From Chitinophaga pinensis (GTDB taxonomy: Bacteria; Bacteroidota; Bacteroidia; UBA7662): 64,000 nucleotides of DNA. Location: the NCBI GenBank assembly GCA_945874665.1, contig CAMCHJ010000003.1:62001-126000 (forward strand), given 5' to 3'. Below are positions 7,888 through 16,641 of the stretch, in pieces. The notes under the pieces were generated by a model. It was not told the origin of the DNA, made no database searches, and saw only the letters and a list, made by a program, of their open reading frames with translations. The first letter of the stretch is position 1, and the number at the start of each line of letters is the position of its first letter. Made by a program: the position numbers and the translations under genes.

Positions 7888-8396
7888 TTAAAATTGGACT
7901 GCTCAGTGATACCCATGGTTGGCTAGAAGAACGTGTTTTTCATCATTTTGCTGATTGCGACGAAATATGGCACGCTGGCGATATTGGAGAGGTAGCTTTG
8001 ACCGATAAATTAGCCGCCTTTAAGCCGTTAAGGGCAGTTTATGGCAATATAGATGGAGGTGTGCTGCGCAGGATTTTCCCTGAAGATTTACATTTTGAAG
8101 TGGCAGGTTTAAGCGTTTATATGACCCACATTGGCGGTTACCCAGGTAAGTACCCAGCCAGAGTTTTCTCGCAGCTATTAGATCAAAAACCAGGATTGTT
8201 TATCTGTGGGCACTCTCACATTCTCAAAGTTATGCCCGATCGACAGCTCAATCTGCTGCACATCAACCCAGGTGCTGCAGGAAATCATGGCTTTCACAAG
8301 GTAAAAACACTTATTCGGTTTGAAATTAAGGAGGGTAAAATCCAGAATTTACAGGCCATTGAACTAGGGCCGCGTTCTGGTGCTGAAACTGCTTAA
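7884..8396 (+). CDS. YfcE/MJ0936-type metallophosphodiesterase
   Basis: 170-aa calcineurin-like phosphoesterase. Motifs in order: SDTHG (Asp9, His11), GDIGE (Asp33), GNIDG (Asn55), a THIGG block near residue 83, and CGHSH near 109-113, which together make the dinuclear metal site. Family members hydrolyse phosphodiesters such as bis-pNPP in vitro; the physiological substrate is generally unknown. The start must be GTG at 7884, because the first beta strand (IKIGLLSDTH) begins there; it overlaps the protease stop as GTGA, so translation is probably coupled. Its stop is 1 bp from the stop of the convergent 339-aa gene. Confidence 0.88.
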   Translation: MIKIGLLSDTHGWLEERVFHHFADCDEIWHAGDIGEVALTDKLAAFKPLRAVYGNIDGGVLRRIFPEDLHFEVAGLSVYMTHIGGYPGKYPARVFSQLLDQKPGLFICGHSHILKVMPDRQLNLLHINPGAAGNHGFHKVKTLIRFEIKEGKIQNLQAIELGPRSGAETA

Positions 8397-8397
8397 A

Positions 8398-9417
8398 TCA
8401 AGCTTTAACCTCGGTAAACAGGGCATCAAACTTGCGTACGCCGCCACCTTGTTTTTCTAAGAAGGTAATGACTTGTCCCTTTTTAGTATAAATTTCATCC
8501 GCAGGAAAGCCATAAGGTTGTAAAAATGACTGCAATACTGTACCGTAAACACCATCTTCCCATGGCCTGAATGCTTCCTCCTCTTTTTTATCGTCTTGAA
8601 TTTTGAGCGTGACAAAAGTGGTGGGGTCGGCTTCATCTGGCCAAGCAATACCGTAATCGAATACAGGGTTCATGAGCCAAGTTTTGTAACTGAGTTTTGC
8701 AAACAACTCATCTACTTGGATAGGGTGTAACACTACGCCATCAAAATTCCGGAAATACTGCTCAAAAAACGACATTTGGCTGCCATTATCGAGTAAGCTA
8801 GTCATGATACTCAACTCGCCAATGCGAATGCTCATGGCCAATGTATTGGTACTTACTTTCAGGTCATAATTGGCACGTGGGTTTTCATAAGCATGGCTTT
8901 GCACTACAAATACAGAGCCTGGGTCGAAATTCACAAATTCTACTGGCCTGGTGGCGCTTGCCAAGGCCAAATGCATGAGTTTAAAACGCTGCTGATAACT
9001 TTCTTGCAGAAGGAAAGCATTGCGCATGTTTTTTTCACGCATGGCCTCCTGCATTTCATAGTACAAAATCCCCTGAAAAACCCAATTGAGCCATTGATAC
9101 AGCATTTCTGGCTTCAGCCATTTAAAAGCTTCGAAACCAGCAGCAAGCAAGTCGCCGATGGCTCGTTGCAAATAATCAATGCCACCCTCGCGGGCTTCTT
9201 TACCAACCGGCAACCGCAAATCCTTGTAAGCTAGCTTTTTGCCACTCATCAAGGTAACGGTTTGGTCTTTCAACTCAAAACGTTCTTGCAGCCATTCTGG
9301 AAAAACCGGTAACAAGTCTGTTCTAGGATCAATTGGCGTGCCGTTGATGTAACAACGATCAAGGTGGAAATCTCCTTTGTCAAAAGGATTGTATGGAATC
9401 AGACTTTTGGAACTCAC
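8398..9417 (-). CDS. Conserved-looking protein of unknown function, 339 aa
   Basis: I do not recognise the family. The protein has no signal peptide, no convincing membrane helix and no metal or nucleotide motif I can name. It has a mixed alpha/beta composition, with an amphipathic aromatic-rich region (Trp/Tyr/Phe, about 100-140) and a central block GSVFVVQSHAYENPRANYD. It starts with GTG at 9417, overlapping the stop of the upstream DUF5522 gene by 4 bp (GTGA), and is the last gene of a tight purB > DUF5522 > this gene run, so coexpression with purine synthesis is likely. Function cannot be inferred beyond that context. Confidence 0.75.
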   Translation of the reverse strand: MSSKSLIPYNPFDKGDFHLDRCYINGTPIDPRTDLLPVFPEWLQERFELKDQTVTLMSGKKLAYKDLRLPVGKEAREGGIDYLQRAIGDLLAAGFEAFKWLKPEMLYQWLNWVFQGILYYEMQEAMREKNMRNAFLLQESYQQRFKLMHLALASATRPVEFVNFDPGSVFVVQSHAYENPRANYDLKVSTNTLAMSIRIGELSIMTSLLDNGSQMSFFEQYFRNFDGVVLHPIQVDELFAKLSYKTWLMNPVFDYGIAWPDEADPTTFVTLKIQDDKKEEEAFRPWEDGVYGTVLQSFLQPYGFPADEIYTKKGQVITFLEKQGGGVRKFDALFTEVKA

Positions 9418-9605
9418 TTTTTTTGATTGTTTTTAATTGAATCCGGGCTTTTTTCTGTTTCAGAATAGGCATTTGCATTTGTATTATGGCCATATGGACA
9501 GTGCAAACAATGCAGCAAGCAGCAATGTCCACGTTTTTTTAAGTACACTTCCGTAAAAACGTATTGTCCTTTTTGATTAATGTAATAATCGAGGCCTTCT
9601 TCCAT
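9414..9605 (-). CDS. Small cysteine-rich DUF5522-like protein
   Basis: 63-aa protein. The core is YYINQKGQYVFTEVYLKKRG followed by a Cys cluster: Cys28, Cys29, Cys33 and Cys36 in the arrangement CC-x3-C-x2-C, ending CPYGH. This pattern resembles the DUF5522 family from memory and suggests a structural zinc or iron site. The C-terminal third is polar and probably disordered. It lies 3 bp after the purB stop and overlaps the 339-aa gene by 4 bp, so all three are almost certainly one transcript. No function is known to me. Confidence 0.75.
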   Translation of the reverse strand: MEEGLDYYINQKGQYVFTEVYLKKRGHCCLLHCLHCPYGHNTNANAYSETEKSPDSIKNNQKK

Positions 9606-9608
9606 GAA

Positions 9609-10952
9609 TCAAATCCCGGTATAGTTCCAAGGACTAATATCGTGTAATTCTGCTTTCACACCAAACGACACGTCTAAGCCCTCTATAAAGGCATAAATGC
9701 TCTCGGCAGTAATGGTTGAATTGGTACGGGTTAACTCCTTTAATGCTTCATAGGGCTTTTCGTAGCCTTCTCTACGTAAGATGGTTTGTATGGCTTCAGC
9801 AACTACTGCCCAGTTGGCATCTAAATCGGCACGAATTGATTTTTCATCGACCAATAGCTTTTTTAAGCCTTTGGTAGTGGAGGTATAGGCAATAAGGGTA
9901 TGTGCAAAGGGTACGCCTAAATTGCGCAAAACGGTGCTGTCGGTGAGATCACGCTGCAAACGGGAAACGGGCAACTTCGCGGATAAATGCTCCAAAAGCG
10001 CATTGGCCATGCCTAAATTGCCTTCTGCATTTTCAAAGTCGATTGGATTTACTTTGTGTGGCATGGCCGAACTACCCACTTCGCCTGCTTTGATTTGCTG
10101 GCGAAAGTAATTCATAGAGATGTAGGTCCAGAAGTCGCGACAAAGGTCTAAAAGGATGTTATTGATACGCTTTTGGGCATCTAAAAGTGCAGCCAAATAG
10201 TCGTAATGTTCAATTTGGGTGGTGAATTGATAACGGTGAAGTCCCAGTGTTTGAGAAACAAACTGATTACCGAACTGCTGCCAGTCGATGTTTGGAAATG
10301 CCACGTGATGGGCATTAAAATTACCGGTAGCACCTCCAAATTTCGCGGCTATTGGTACATTTTGCAGCATTTCTGCTTGGTTTTGTAAACGCTCCACAAA
10401 AACGCGAATCTCCTTACCAAGGCGTGTTGGAGAAGCGGGTTGCCCGTGTGTGTGTGCAAGCATGGGAATGTGTTCCCAGCTAGTTGCTAACTCATCTAAT
10501 TCTCCAATAAGCGCATGCAGTTGTGGAAGTAGATTTTCTTCCAAAGCATGCTTCAAAGAAAGTGGTACCGCTGTGTTGTTGATGTCTTGCGAGGTGAGTC
10601 CAAAATGGATAAACTCGCTGTACTTCTCTAATCCTAAGCTGATAAATTTCTCCTTTAAGAAATATTCAACGGCCTTTACATCGTGATTAGTCGTTTTTTC
10701 TATGTTTTTAATTGCCAAGGCATCAGCCTCTGTAAACGTTTCATACCAAGACCTTAAAACTGGGAAGTGCTTGGTTTCGAAAGCACTTAATTGAGGGAGG
10801 GGTATGGCACATAAGGCAATGAAATACTCTACTTCTATCCAAACCCGGTAACGGATGAGGGCAAATTCTGAAAACCAAGTGCTTAAGGGTGCGGTCACAC
10901 GGTTATATCGTCCGTCAACGGGTGAAATGGCAGTGAGTGAAGTGAGGTTCAT
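9609..10952 (-). CDS. purB: Adenylosuccinate lyase
   Basis: Catalyses two fumarate-releasing steps of purine synthesis: SAICAR to AICAR, and adenylosuccinate to AMP. 447 aa, close to the 456 aa of the E. coli-type enzyme, and sharing its N-terminus (LTAISPVDGRY). The active-site segments TSQDINNT (120-127), THGQPA with His169, and the flexible signature loop GSSAMPHKVNP (293-303) with its catalytic Ser are intact. Cytosolic homotetramer. First gene of a three-gene minus-strand run. The start is ATG at 10952, and a TAATTTTG -7 box lies about 60 bp upstream. Confidence 0.96.
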   Translation of the reverse strand: MNLTSLTAISPVDGRYNRVTAPLSTWFSEFALIRYRVWIEVEYFIALCAIPLPQLSAFETKHFPVLRSWYETFTEADALAIKNIEKTTNHDVKAVEYFLKEKFISLGLEKYSEFIHFGLTSQDINNTAVPLSLKHALEENLLPQLHALIGELDELATSWEHIPMLAHTHGQPASPTRLGKEIRVFVERLQNQAEMLQNVPIAAKFGGATGNFNAHHVAFPNIDWQQFGNQFVSQTLGLHRYQFTTQIEHYDYLAALLDAQKRINNILLDLCRDFWTYISMNYFRQQIKAGEVGSSAMPHKVNPIDFENAEGNLGMANALLEHLSAKLPVSRLQRDLTDSTVLRNLGVPFAHTLIAYTSTTKGLKKLLVDEKSIRADLDANWAVVAEAIQTILRREGYEKPYEALKELTRTNSTITAESIYAFIEGLDVSFGVKAELHDISPWNYTGI

Positions 10953-11011
10953 ATATAAGTAATAGTTGAGAACACTTTTTAGCGGATATTTGCAGTTATC
11001 ATATTGCAGTG

Positions 11012-11019
11012 CAAAATTA
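11012..11019 (-). promoter_or_regulatory. Candidate -7 box for purB
   Basis: On the minus strand this reads TAATTTTG, matching TAnnTTTG, in the 81-bp divergent space between purB and the DUF4294 gene. It would give a leader of about 55 nt for purB. No convincing -33 TTG was found. Confidence 0.4.
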
Positions 11020-11033
11020 GTAAAGCGCGTTGA

Positions 11034-11651
11034 ATGAAGCTTTTAAAAACCACTTTAATCGTTATTTGTATGCTAGTCGCTCAGCGCATTCATGCGCAAG
11101 TGCTTGTTATACAGCCTACTAAAGGGGAGTTTCCGGCTTATATTGATGCCAATGGAGACACCATAGCTGTGGTTTTTTTGCCTTCAATCACTATTTCAAG
11201 CAAGCGTGTTTTTAAAACTAAACGTGATCAGAATCGGTATAACAAGCTGTATTACAACGTTTTAAAGGCGTATCCGTTGGCAAAGGTGGCGGGAAAGAGG
11301 TTACAGGAGTTAGAAGCAGCATTGCCGAGCATTCCTGAGCACAAGCGACAAAAACACATCAAAGGGGTAGAGGAAGACTTAAAGAAAAAGTACAAACAAG
11401 ATTTGTTGAATTTAACGGTAAGTCAGGGCAAAATACTCATTAAACTTATTGATCGTGAAACCAGCAGAACCGGTTATGAAGTAATCAAGGAGTTCAGAGG
11501 CGGTTTTCAGGCCTTTATGTGGCAGAGTTTGGCAGGATTGTTCGGCACCAATTTGAAAACAGGTTATGATGACCAAGAGGATCGAGACATAGAGCTCATT
11601 TTGCAAGACATAGAAGGAGATCGTTACCAGCCGCCTTACAAGTACCGTTAA
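11034..11651 (+). CDS. Exported DUF4294 protein
   Basis: 205-aa protein found in Bacteroidota. Signal peptide residues 1-21 (hydrophobic core LIVICMLVA, cleavage after RIHA) with no lipobox, so a periplasmic or outer-membrane-associated location is predicted. The mature part has the family pattern of a short beta-rich start (DANGDTIAVVFLPSITI) followed by a long charged helical region with many Lys/Arg and Glu, then FRGGFQAFMWQSLAGLFGTNLKTGYD and an acidic tail. No catalytic motif is evident. ATG at 11034; divergent to purB. Confidence 0.85.
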   Translation: MKLLKTTLIVICMLVAQRIHAQVLVIQPTKGEFPAYIDANGDTIAVVFLPSITISSKRVFKTKRDQNRYNKLYYNVLKAYPLAKVAGKRLQELEAALPSIPEHKRQKHIKGVEEDLKKKYKQDLLNLTVSQGKILIKLIDRETSRTGYEVIKEFRGGFQAFMWQSLAGLFGTNLKTGYDDQEDRDIELILQDIEGDRYQPPYKYR

Positions 11652-11683
11652 GGTTGTTTACTATGTATTTCAGACCCTAATTG

Positions 11684-11691
11684 TATATTTG
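11684..11691 (+). promoter_or_regulatory. -7 box directly before bshB1 start
   Basis: TATATTTG is a perfect TAnnTTTG match ending only 3 nt before the ATG at 11695, again predicting a leaderless or nearly leaderless transcript. An in-frame TTG at 11689 lies inside this box and is therefore unlikely to be a start codon. Confidence 0.6.
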
Positions 11692-11694
11692 CAC

Positions 11695-12414
11695 ATGTTG
11701 AAGTTAGATGTATTGGCCTTTGCGGCGCACCCTGATGATGTGGAATTGAGTTGCAGTGGCACCCTCATCAGGCACATTCAAGCGGGAAAACGCATTGGTA
11801 TTGTTGACTTGACAGCAGGTGAATTGGGATCTAGAGGCAGTGCAGACTTACGCAGGGAAGAGGCAGCGGCAGCATCTCAAATCATGGGCATTCATTATCG
11901 TAATAATTTGGGGATGCGCGATGGTTTTTTCACCATAGATGAAGCCCATCAACGCTTGATCATTCAACAAATACGCCATGCCCGTCCTGATATTGTACTT
12001 GCCAATGCTGTGAACGACCGGCATATTGACCATGGCCGTGCTGCGAAACTAGTAGCTGAAGCCGCCTTTTTAAGTGGCTTGTCGAAAATTGAAACCGACT
12101 ATGAAGGTGCTGCTCAGCAAGCTTGGCGGCCAAGAGTTGTTTATCATTATATACAGGACCGGTATATCAAACCAGACTTCGTTGTAGATATAACCGAACA
12201 GTTTGATCTGAAATTAGCGGCCATTAAAGCTTTCAGTTCGCAGTTTTATGACCCCAATAGCAGCGAGCCGATGACGCCGATTTCCCGCCCCGACTTCTTA
12301 GATTTTATTGAGGCGCGTGCCAGGGAAATGGGGCGATTGGTGCCGGTAACGTATGGTGAAGGCTTTACCGTTGAAAGGGCCTTGGGTGTTACAGACTTGA
12401 CTCAACTCATGTAA
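11695..12414 (+). CDS. bshB1: N-acetyl-alpha-D-glucosaminyl-L-malate deacetylase (bacillithiol synthesis)
   Basis: PIG-L/LmbE-family zinc deacetylase that removes the acetyl group from GlcNAc-malate, second step of bacillithiol synthesis. 239 aa. The zinc motif AHPDD gives His12 and Asp15 and the third ligand is His113 in DRHIDHG; Asp14 is the general base. DLTAGELGSRG (38-48) and NLGMRDGFF (71-79) are typical of the BshB1 branch. In the family the Pro of DRHPDH is common; here it is Ile111. BshA and BshC are not in the window. Start is ATG at 11695, not the TTG two codons upstream. Confidence 0.92.
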   Translation: MLKLDVLAFAAHPDDVELSCSGTLIRHIQAGKRIGIVDLTAGELGSRGSADLRREEAAAASQIMGIHYRNNLGMRDGFFTIDEAHQRLIIQQIRHARPDIVLANAVNDRHIDHGRAAKLVAEAAFLSGLSKIETDYEGAAQQAWRPRVVYHYIQDRYIKPDFVVDITEQFDLKLAAIKAFSSQFYDPNSSEPMTPISRPDFLDFIEARAREMGRLVPVTYGEGFTVERALGVTDLTQLM

Positions 12415-12429
12415 ACGCAACCCTAGTGG

Positions 12430-13722
12430 TTAGCTTACCTTTTCTCCTATCTCCTCCATCTCGCCCTGCTCAAGAGTAATCAGGGTAACCTCGGGTAAAA
12501 TACCAACCCTGCCAGGGTAGCCAATAAAACCGAAACCTCGGTTTACGTACAAAAATTGCTTCCCGAATTTGTATAAGCCTGCCCAATAGGGGTACACCCA
12601 GGAGCTCGGACTCCATTTGATATAGCCGGGAATTTCCACTCCGAATTGCATGCCATGCGTATGTCCCGAAAGGGTAAGGTCAATATCGGGTTGGCGCTGG
12701 TTTACTTCTGCTTCAAAATGAGACGGGTCGTGACTCAGTAATATTTTAAAAGGAGCGGTTTCAGTCCCCAAAACGGCTTGTTGCAACTTACCATACTGTG
12801 CAAATCGGCCCTTTTTTCCCCAGTTTTCAACTCCAATGACCGCAATTTGGGCACCATCTTTTTCTAAAAGTACATTTTCGTTCAACAACAACCGCCAGCC
12901 TAGGCTTTTGTGTGTTTCGAACATGTGCTGCATGTTGTTGGCTTTGTCAGATTCGTTTGGCCATTTTGTGTAATCGCCATAATCATGATTCCCCAAGATG
13001 CTGAAAATCCCTTTTTTTGCTTTTAGCTGGCTAAGATGCCCCATCCAAGCATTCACCTCTTCAGTTCGGTTATTCACTAAATCGCCAGTAAAAAAAATAT
13101 AATCGGGCTGTTGTGCATTCACCAAGTCAATACCGCGTTGTACGGCACTGTAGGAGGCAAAGGAGCCTACATGAATATCGCTCAACTGAACAATGGTGGT
13201 GCCATGAAAAGCTGCTGGAAGATTTGGAAAACGCAATTTGACCTTGCGCAATTGGTAATTGTAGGCACCTTTGATCATGCCATAACCGAGACTTAAAAAG
13301 GGCAATGCGGCTGTAATGATGGCTGCACGACTGATGAACTCGGAGCGGGTTAGTCCCTGTTTTGCAGCGGCATCAATAGGTTTTACTTCATGCGTCAGAA
13401 TGCCTGTTTTTTGCAAACACCAATGAAAAAATGCCAATAAATCATCCAAAAAAAGAAAGGGTAAGGCAGCCAATTTAGAAAAGAACAACAACCCAAATCC
13501 TCCAATGATAAAGTTGCGTGCAGCCGGATTGGCTAAATCATAGCCATAGATGTTTAAACCAAAAACGCCAGTGTATGCCAGCAAATTCAAAATCCAAAAG
13601 ACCTGTTTGCTGATTTTTGGTGGCTTTTTGTGTTTACGATATCGGAATATTAAGCGGTATGCATACAGGTCAATGAGCAGTGCAATGGCCAAAAAAATCA
13701 ATACAAGAGGAGCTGAGCGCAT
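12430..13722 (-). CDS. Membrane-anchored metallophosphoesterase (YkuE-like)
   Basis: 430 aa. The N-terminal third holds three hydrophobic segments (about residues 3-25, 42-60 and 70-95), followed by a further hydrophobic stretch at 130-150 after a Ser-Arg-Arg-like basic turn. The calcineurin-like domain starts near 175: SDIHVGS (Asp182, His184), TGDLVNN (Asp214), GNHDYG (Asn245, His246), LSHDPSHF and SGHTHG. In related proteins (YkuE and similar) the domain faces outside the cytoplasmic membrane and may act on phospholipid or undecaprenyl-linked substrates; the substrate here is unknown. Single gene; convergent with bshB1 with a 15-bp gap. Confidence 0.87.
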   Translation of the reverse strand: MRSAPLVLIFLAIALLIDLYAYRLIFRYRKHKKPPKISKQVFWILNLLAYTGVFGLNIYGYDLANPAARNFIIGGFGLLFFSKLAALPFLFLDDLLAFFHWCLQKTGILTHEVKPIDAAAKQGLTRSEFISRAAIITAALPFLSLGYGMIKGAYNYQLRKVKLRFPNLPAAFHGTTIVQLSDIHVGSFASYSAVQRGIDLVNAQQPDYIFFTGDLVNNRTEEVNAWMGHLSQLKAKKGIFSILGNHDYGDYTKWPNESDKANNMQHMFETHKSLGWRLLLNENVLLEKDGAQIAVIGVENWGKKGRFAQYGKLQQAVLGTETAPFKILLSHDPSHFEAEVNQRQPDIDLTLSGHTHGMQFGVEIPGYIKWSPSSWVYPYWAGLYKFGKQFLYVNRGFGFIGYPGRVGILPEVTLITLEQGEMEEIGEKVS

Positions 13723-13794
13723 TTAAAAAACGGAAAATATGGGTAACAAAATTGCAGTTAAATATTCATTTGAGGTGTTAAATCCTCCTAAATA

Positions 13795-14346
13795 CTACAA
13801 CCGCAAACCAAGGCCCAAAGTGCCAAAACCCTTATGGCCGATACCAACTTCAAATCGTCCAAACCAATTGCCGTTGCCGTAAGTAACCGAAAGTGGAATA
13901 AACTGAAAGGCAGGTCGACGGTATAGCGAAATTAAATTCGAATTGTTTTCATTAGCAGTGATTGTTTCTCCAAAACGATAGCCCACAGCCATTTGGGAGC
14001 TCACCTGATACTTCTTTTGATTCACCCAATAAAGATCAAAGTGCGGTAGGATTCCGAAAAATCGGTGTGATCGTTTTTCTTCCCAAACATCTTGGTCTAG
14101 CGACCGGCTAAATGCCGAAATGCCTACCCCAAGTCTATTTTTACTGATTCGATATTCAAAAAGGCCTACCCCCGGAACTCCGCTAATGCTTCGACTATTT
14201 CCAAAAAAAATCGGTAATTTCTCTATGTAGCTCATATCCAACAGGCCAACGCTAACAAAAAATTGTTGTTTAATTTCTTGGTCTTGGGCGTTTGAAACAT
14301 GACCCATCGTTAAGCATACAACAAGTAGTAATATTCGTATTTTCAT
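13795..14346 (-). CDS. Small exported beta-barrel-like protein, unknown function
   Basis: 183 aa with a clean signal peptide (residues 1-20, ending VSNA before Gln). The mature sequence alternates polar and aromatic/hydrophobic residues in short strands and ends with the glycine-rich, Leu-terminated pattern GFGTLGLGLRL, which suggests a small outer-membrane beta barrel. I do not recognise a family. The ATG (complement of 14344-14346) overlaps the first possible start of the divergent aminopeptidase gene within CATG, so its promoter must lie inside the neighbouring coding sequence. Confidence 0.65.
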   Translation of the reverse strand: MKIRILLLVVCLTMGHVSNAQDQEIKQQFFVSVGLLDMSYIEKLPIFFGNSRSISGVPGVGLFEYRISKNRLGVGISAFSRSLDQDVWEEKRSHRFFGILPHFDLYWVNQKKYQVSSQMAVGYRFGETITANENNSNLISLYRRPAFQFIPLSVTYGNGNWFGRFEVGIGHKGFGTLGLGLRL

Positions 14347-14359
14347 GTTTTCATTTTTT

Positions 14360-16006
14360 ATGACAAAATATAAAGTTATCGGAAGCGGTCTGCTTTTTTG
14401 TTTGCTGACAAATTTTTCATTTGCTCAGACTTTTACCCGTGCCGACAGCTTGCGAGGTGAAATTACGTCCTTACGTGCTTGTTTCGATGTTTTAAAGTAT
14501 GAAATCGATGTTAAGTTTGCAACCCTAGCTGGTTCCAATGAGGTAACAAATTATCCAATAGCGGGAGCGGTGAATATATTGGCATTGGGTGTTCAAGATT
14601 TTGAATGGCTTCAAGTAGATCTATTTGCCCATTTACAAATTGATAGCGTTGTAAGTAACGGCCAATTGCTTACTCATAAACGTGATTTGAATGCTGTTTA
14701 CATTAAATTTCCATTAGTAAAAAAAGCAGGTGAGCAGTTTAGTTTCAAAGTATATTACCATGGTGATGTAATCATTGCTAAGCGGGCTCCATGGGATGGC
14801 GGTTTTGTTTTTACCACCGACAGTCTTAAAAATCCATGGATTGGTGTGGCTTGCGAAGGTTTTGGAGCCAGCAGCTGGTGGCCCTGTAAAGACCACCTGA
14901 GCGATGAACCAGATAGTGGTGTTGTACTTAACATCCAAATCCCCAAAAACAGCGGTTTAATGGCGGTGGGCAATGGTAAATTAACCAACCGAAGCACAAA
15001 TGAGCGTTGGGAAAAGTTTACCTGGGAGGTTAAAAACCCGATAAACACTTACAATGTGTCGGTGAATATTGGTGATTACCGCCAGTTTAGTCACAGCTAT
15101 ACTTCTTCAAATGGAGAAGCACAAAAGCTTGATTATTATGTACTTGCCTATCGCCTGGAGCAGGCCAAGGCGCATTTTGAACAAGTTGCTCCCATGCTTG
15201 GTTGCTTTGAGCGGCTATTTGGTCCTTACGCTTTTTGGGAAGATGGCTACAAGCTCGTAGAAACCCCTTACTGGGGCATGGAGCACCAAAGTGCTGTGGC
15301 CTATGGCAATAACTACCGAAATAACAAATGGGGTTTTGATTTTATCATCATCCACGAAAGTGCGCACGAGTGGTGGGGTAACAGTGTGAGTGTTGCTGAC
15401 CATGCCGATATGTGGATACATGAAGGCTTTACGACCTATGCAGAGACCATTTATTTAGAGTGTGTTAGTGATCGGGCAACGGCTTATCGTTATTTGCTTG
15501 AGCAACGCAAGCGCATTGCTCTTAGGCAGCCTATGGTAGGACCATACGATGTAAACTTTACAGATGCCGATACGGATGTGTACTTTAAAGGGGCTTGGAT
15601 GCTGCACACCATGCGCAACAGCCTGTATGACGATAGTTTGTTTTTTAGCCACCTAAAAGCGTGCTATCAACATTTTTACAAGCAAGTAACCAATACGCAA
15701 GAAATATTGGCGTTTTGGCTACTTCAAATGGGCGAGGCTTATCGCCCGGCCTGGGAGCACTACTTGCACAAGCCGCAATTACCTGTTTTAGCTTGGCAAA
15801 AACAGGGTAAAGGCAAGGCCGCCAAATGGTATTATCGTTACGAAGAGGTGGCTGAAAATTTTCACCTACCATTGACCCTAAGCGGTAAACGGATTCAACC
15901 AAATGCGCGTTGGCAGTTGTTTGAGGATGACTTTGATGCAACGGTTCAAGCAGACTTAAACCAAAACTACCTGCTCGAAATTAAAGTTTACGGCTTGCTA
16001 AAGTGA
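14360..16006 (+). CDS. Secreted M1-family aminopeptidase
   Basis: Gluzincin metallopeptidase removing N-terminal residues; exported. 548 aa from the ATG at 14360, which gives a good signal peptide (MTKYKVIGSGLL to SFAQ); the ATG at 14345 would add five residues and overlap the divergent gene. The substrate-anchoring GMEHQ motif (equivalent of GAMEN) has Glu308, and the zinc site HESAH is at 332-336 with third ligand Glu355, the exact HExxH-x18-E spacing. It is shorter than full-length M1 enzymes, lacking the large C-terminal helical domain, like other Bacteroidota M1 peptidases. No T9SS sorting domain at the C-terminus. The 3' end overlaps the convergent gene by 9 bp. Confidence 0.9.
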   Translation: MTKYKVIGSGLLFCLLTNFSFAQTFTRADSLRGEITSLRACFDVLKYEIDVKFATLAGSNEVTNYPIAGAVNILALGVQDFEWLQVDLFAHLQIDSVVSNGQLLTHKRDLNAVYIKFPLVKKAGEQFSFKVYYHGDVIIAKRAPWDGGFVFTTDSLKNPWIGVACEGFGASSWWPCKDHLSDEPDSGVVLNIQIPKNSGLMAVGNGKLTNRSTNERWEKFTWEVKNPINTYNVSVNIGDYRQFSHSYTSSNGEAQKLDYYVLAYRLEQAKAHFEQVAPMLGCFERLFGPYAFWEDGYKLVETPYWGMEHQSAVAYGNNYRNNKWGFDFIIIHESAHEWWGNSVSVADHADMWIHEGFTTYAETIYLECVSDRATAYRYLLEQRKRIALRQPMVGPYDVNFTDADTDVYFKGAWMLHTMRNSLYDDSLFFSHLKACYQHFYKQVTNTQEILAFWLLQMGEAYRPAWEHYLHKPQLPVLAWQKQGKGKAAKWYYRYEEVAENFHLPLTLSGKRIQPNARWQLFEDDFDATVQADLNQNYLLEIKVYGLLK

Positions 16007-16558
16007 CTTTCTTTCGCCGTAAGGCTGTAGCACTTCGGCCAGGATGATGGCTTGACGCCAGTCTATGTCTTCGAAATCATTGTTTGAAGTCGGTTTTTTG
16101 CCGATTTCATACGCAGATACACCAGCAGCATCAATAGATGATTCAGCCACATCGCCAGGCATGGCGTAGGTTTCTGTCTTTCTTTTAGCATAAAGCGCCA
16201 TCAAGTCAGGCTTGGTGTCTTCCACCACAAGCTTTTCGGCTTTAGGTTGGGGTGCATATTTGGTGATGGTTTCTGTTTCGATGCGGCGACTGCTGCTGTC
16301 GGCCATCGGCTTATTGCTAGGCGTTTGCACGGCTTTAGGAGCGGGTGGTGCAGCTTGAGCAACTGGTCGAGGTGCTGGTTTTGGCGTAGATTCTTCAAAA
16401 GCCTCCCCAAAAATTTCCTTCATCCACTCTGGAACTTCAGGTTTTGCTTCGCCTTGCGCTGGTTTTTGTGCATTTTTGCCAGCTTTATTTTTTTTCCACC
16501 AAGTGAAAAGCGAATAAGCACCGAGGGCAAGCAAATAAACCAGCGTAGGAAAATCCAT
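15998..16558 (-). CDS. Small membrane-anchored protein with disordered linker
   Basis: 186 aa of unknown function. Residues 3-20 are a single hydrophobic helix followed by a basic stop-transfer (WWKKNKAGK). A long Pro/Ala/Lys/Glu-rich, probably disordered stretch follows, then a short conserved-looking C-terminal element DIDWRQAIILAEVLQPYG. That C-terminal motif recurs, as I remember it, in small membrane proteins of other Bacteroidota and may be the functional peptide. Its stop lies 9 bp inside the end of the aminopeptidase gene. It is divergent from smc with 83 bp between starts. Confidence 0.65.
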   Translation of the reverse strand: MDFPTLVYLLALGAYSLFTWWKKNKAGKNAQKPAQGEAKPEVPEWMKEIFGEAFEESTPKPAPRPVAQAAPPAPKAVQTPSNKPMADSSSRRIETETITKYAPQPKAEKLVVEDTKPDLMALYAKRKTETYAMPGDVAESSIDAAGVSAYEIGKKPTSNNDFEDIDWRQAIILAEVLQPYGERKSL

Positions 16559-16599
16559 ATAAATATTGAATTGGTGGATAATGTAAAGTTAAGAGCAAT

Positions 16600-16607
16600 T
16601 ATGTTTG
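16600..16607 (+). promoter_or_regulatory. Candidate -7 box for smc
   Basis: TATGTTTG matches TAnnTTTG, 34 bp before the smc ATG in the 83-bp divergent space. TTG trinucleotides occur upstream, but the nearest good one is 26 nt away, slightly beyond the usual -33 spacing. Confidence 0.4.
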
Positions 16608-16641
16608 TGTGTAGCGTTTTACACGTTTTGTTGAAAGAAGT

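Noticed and set aside
11689-11694. TTG two codons upstream of bshB1 as its start
   Set aside because: It lies within the perfect -7 box TATATTTG, and the ATG at 11695 gives the standard N-terminus.
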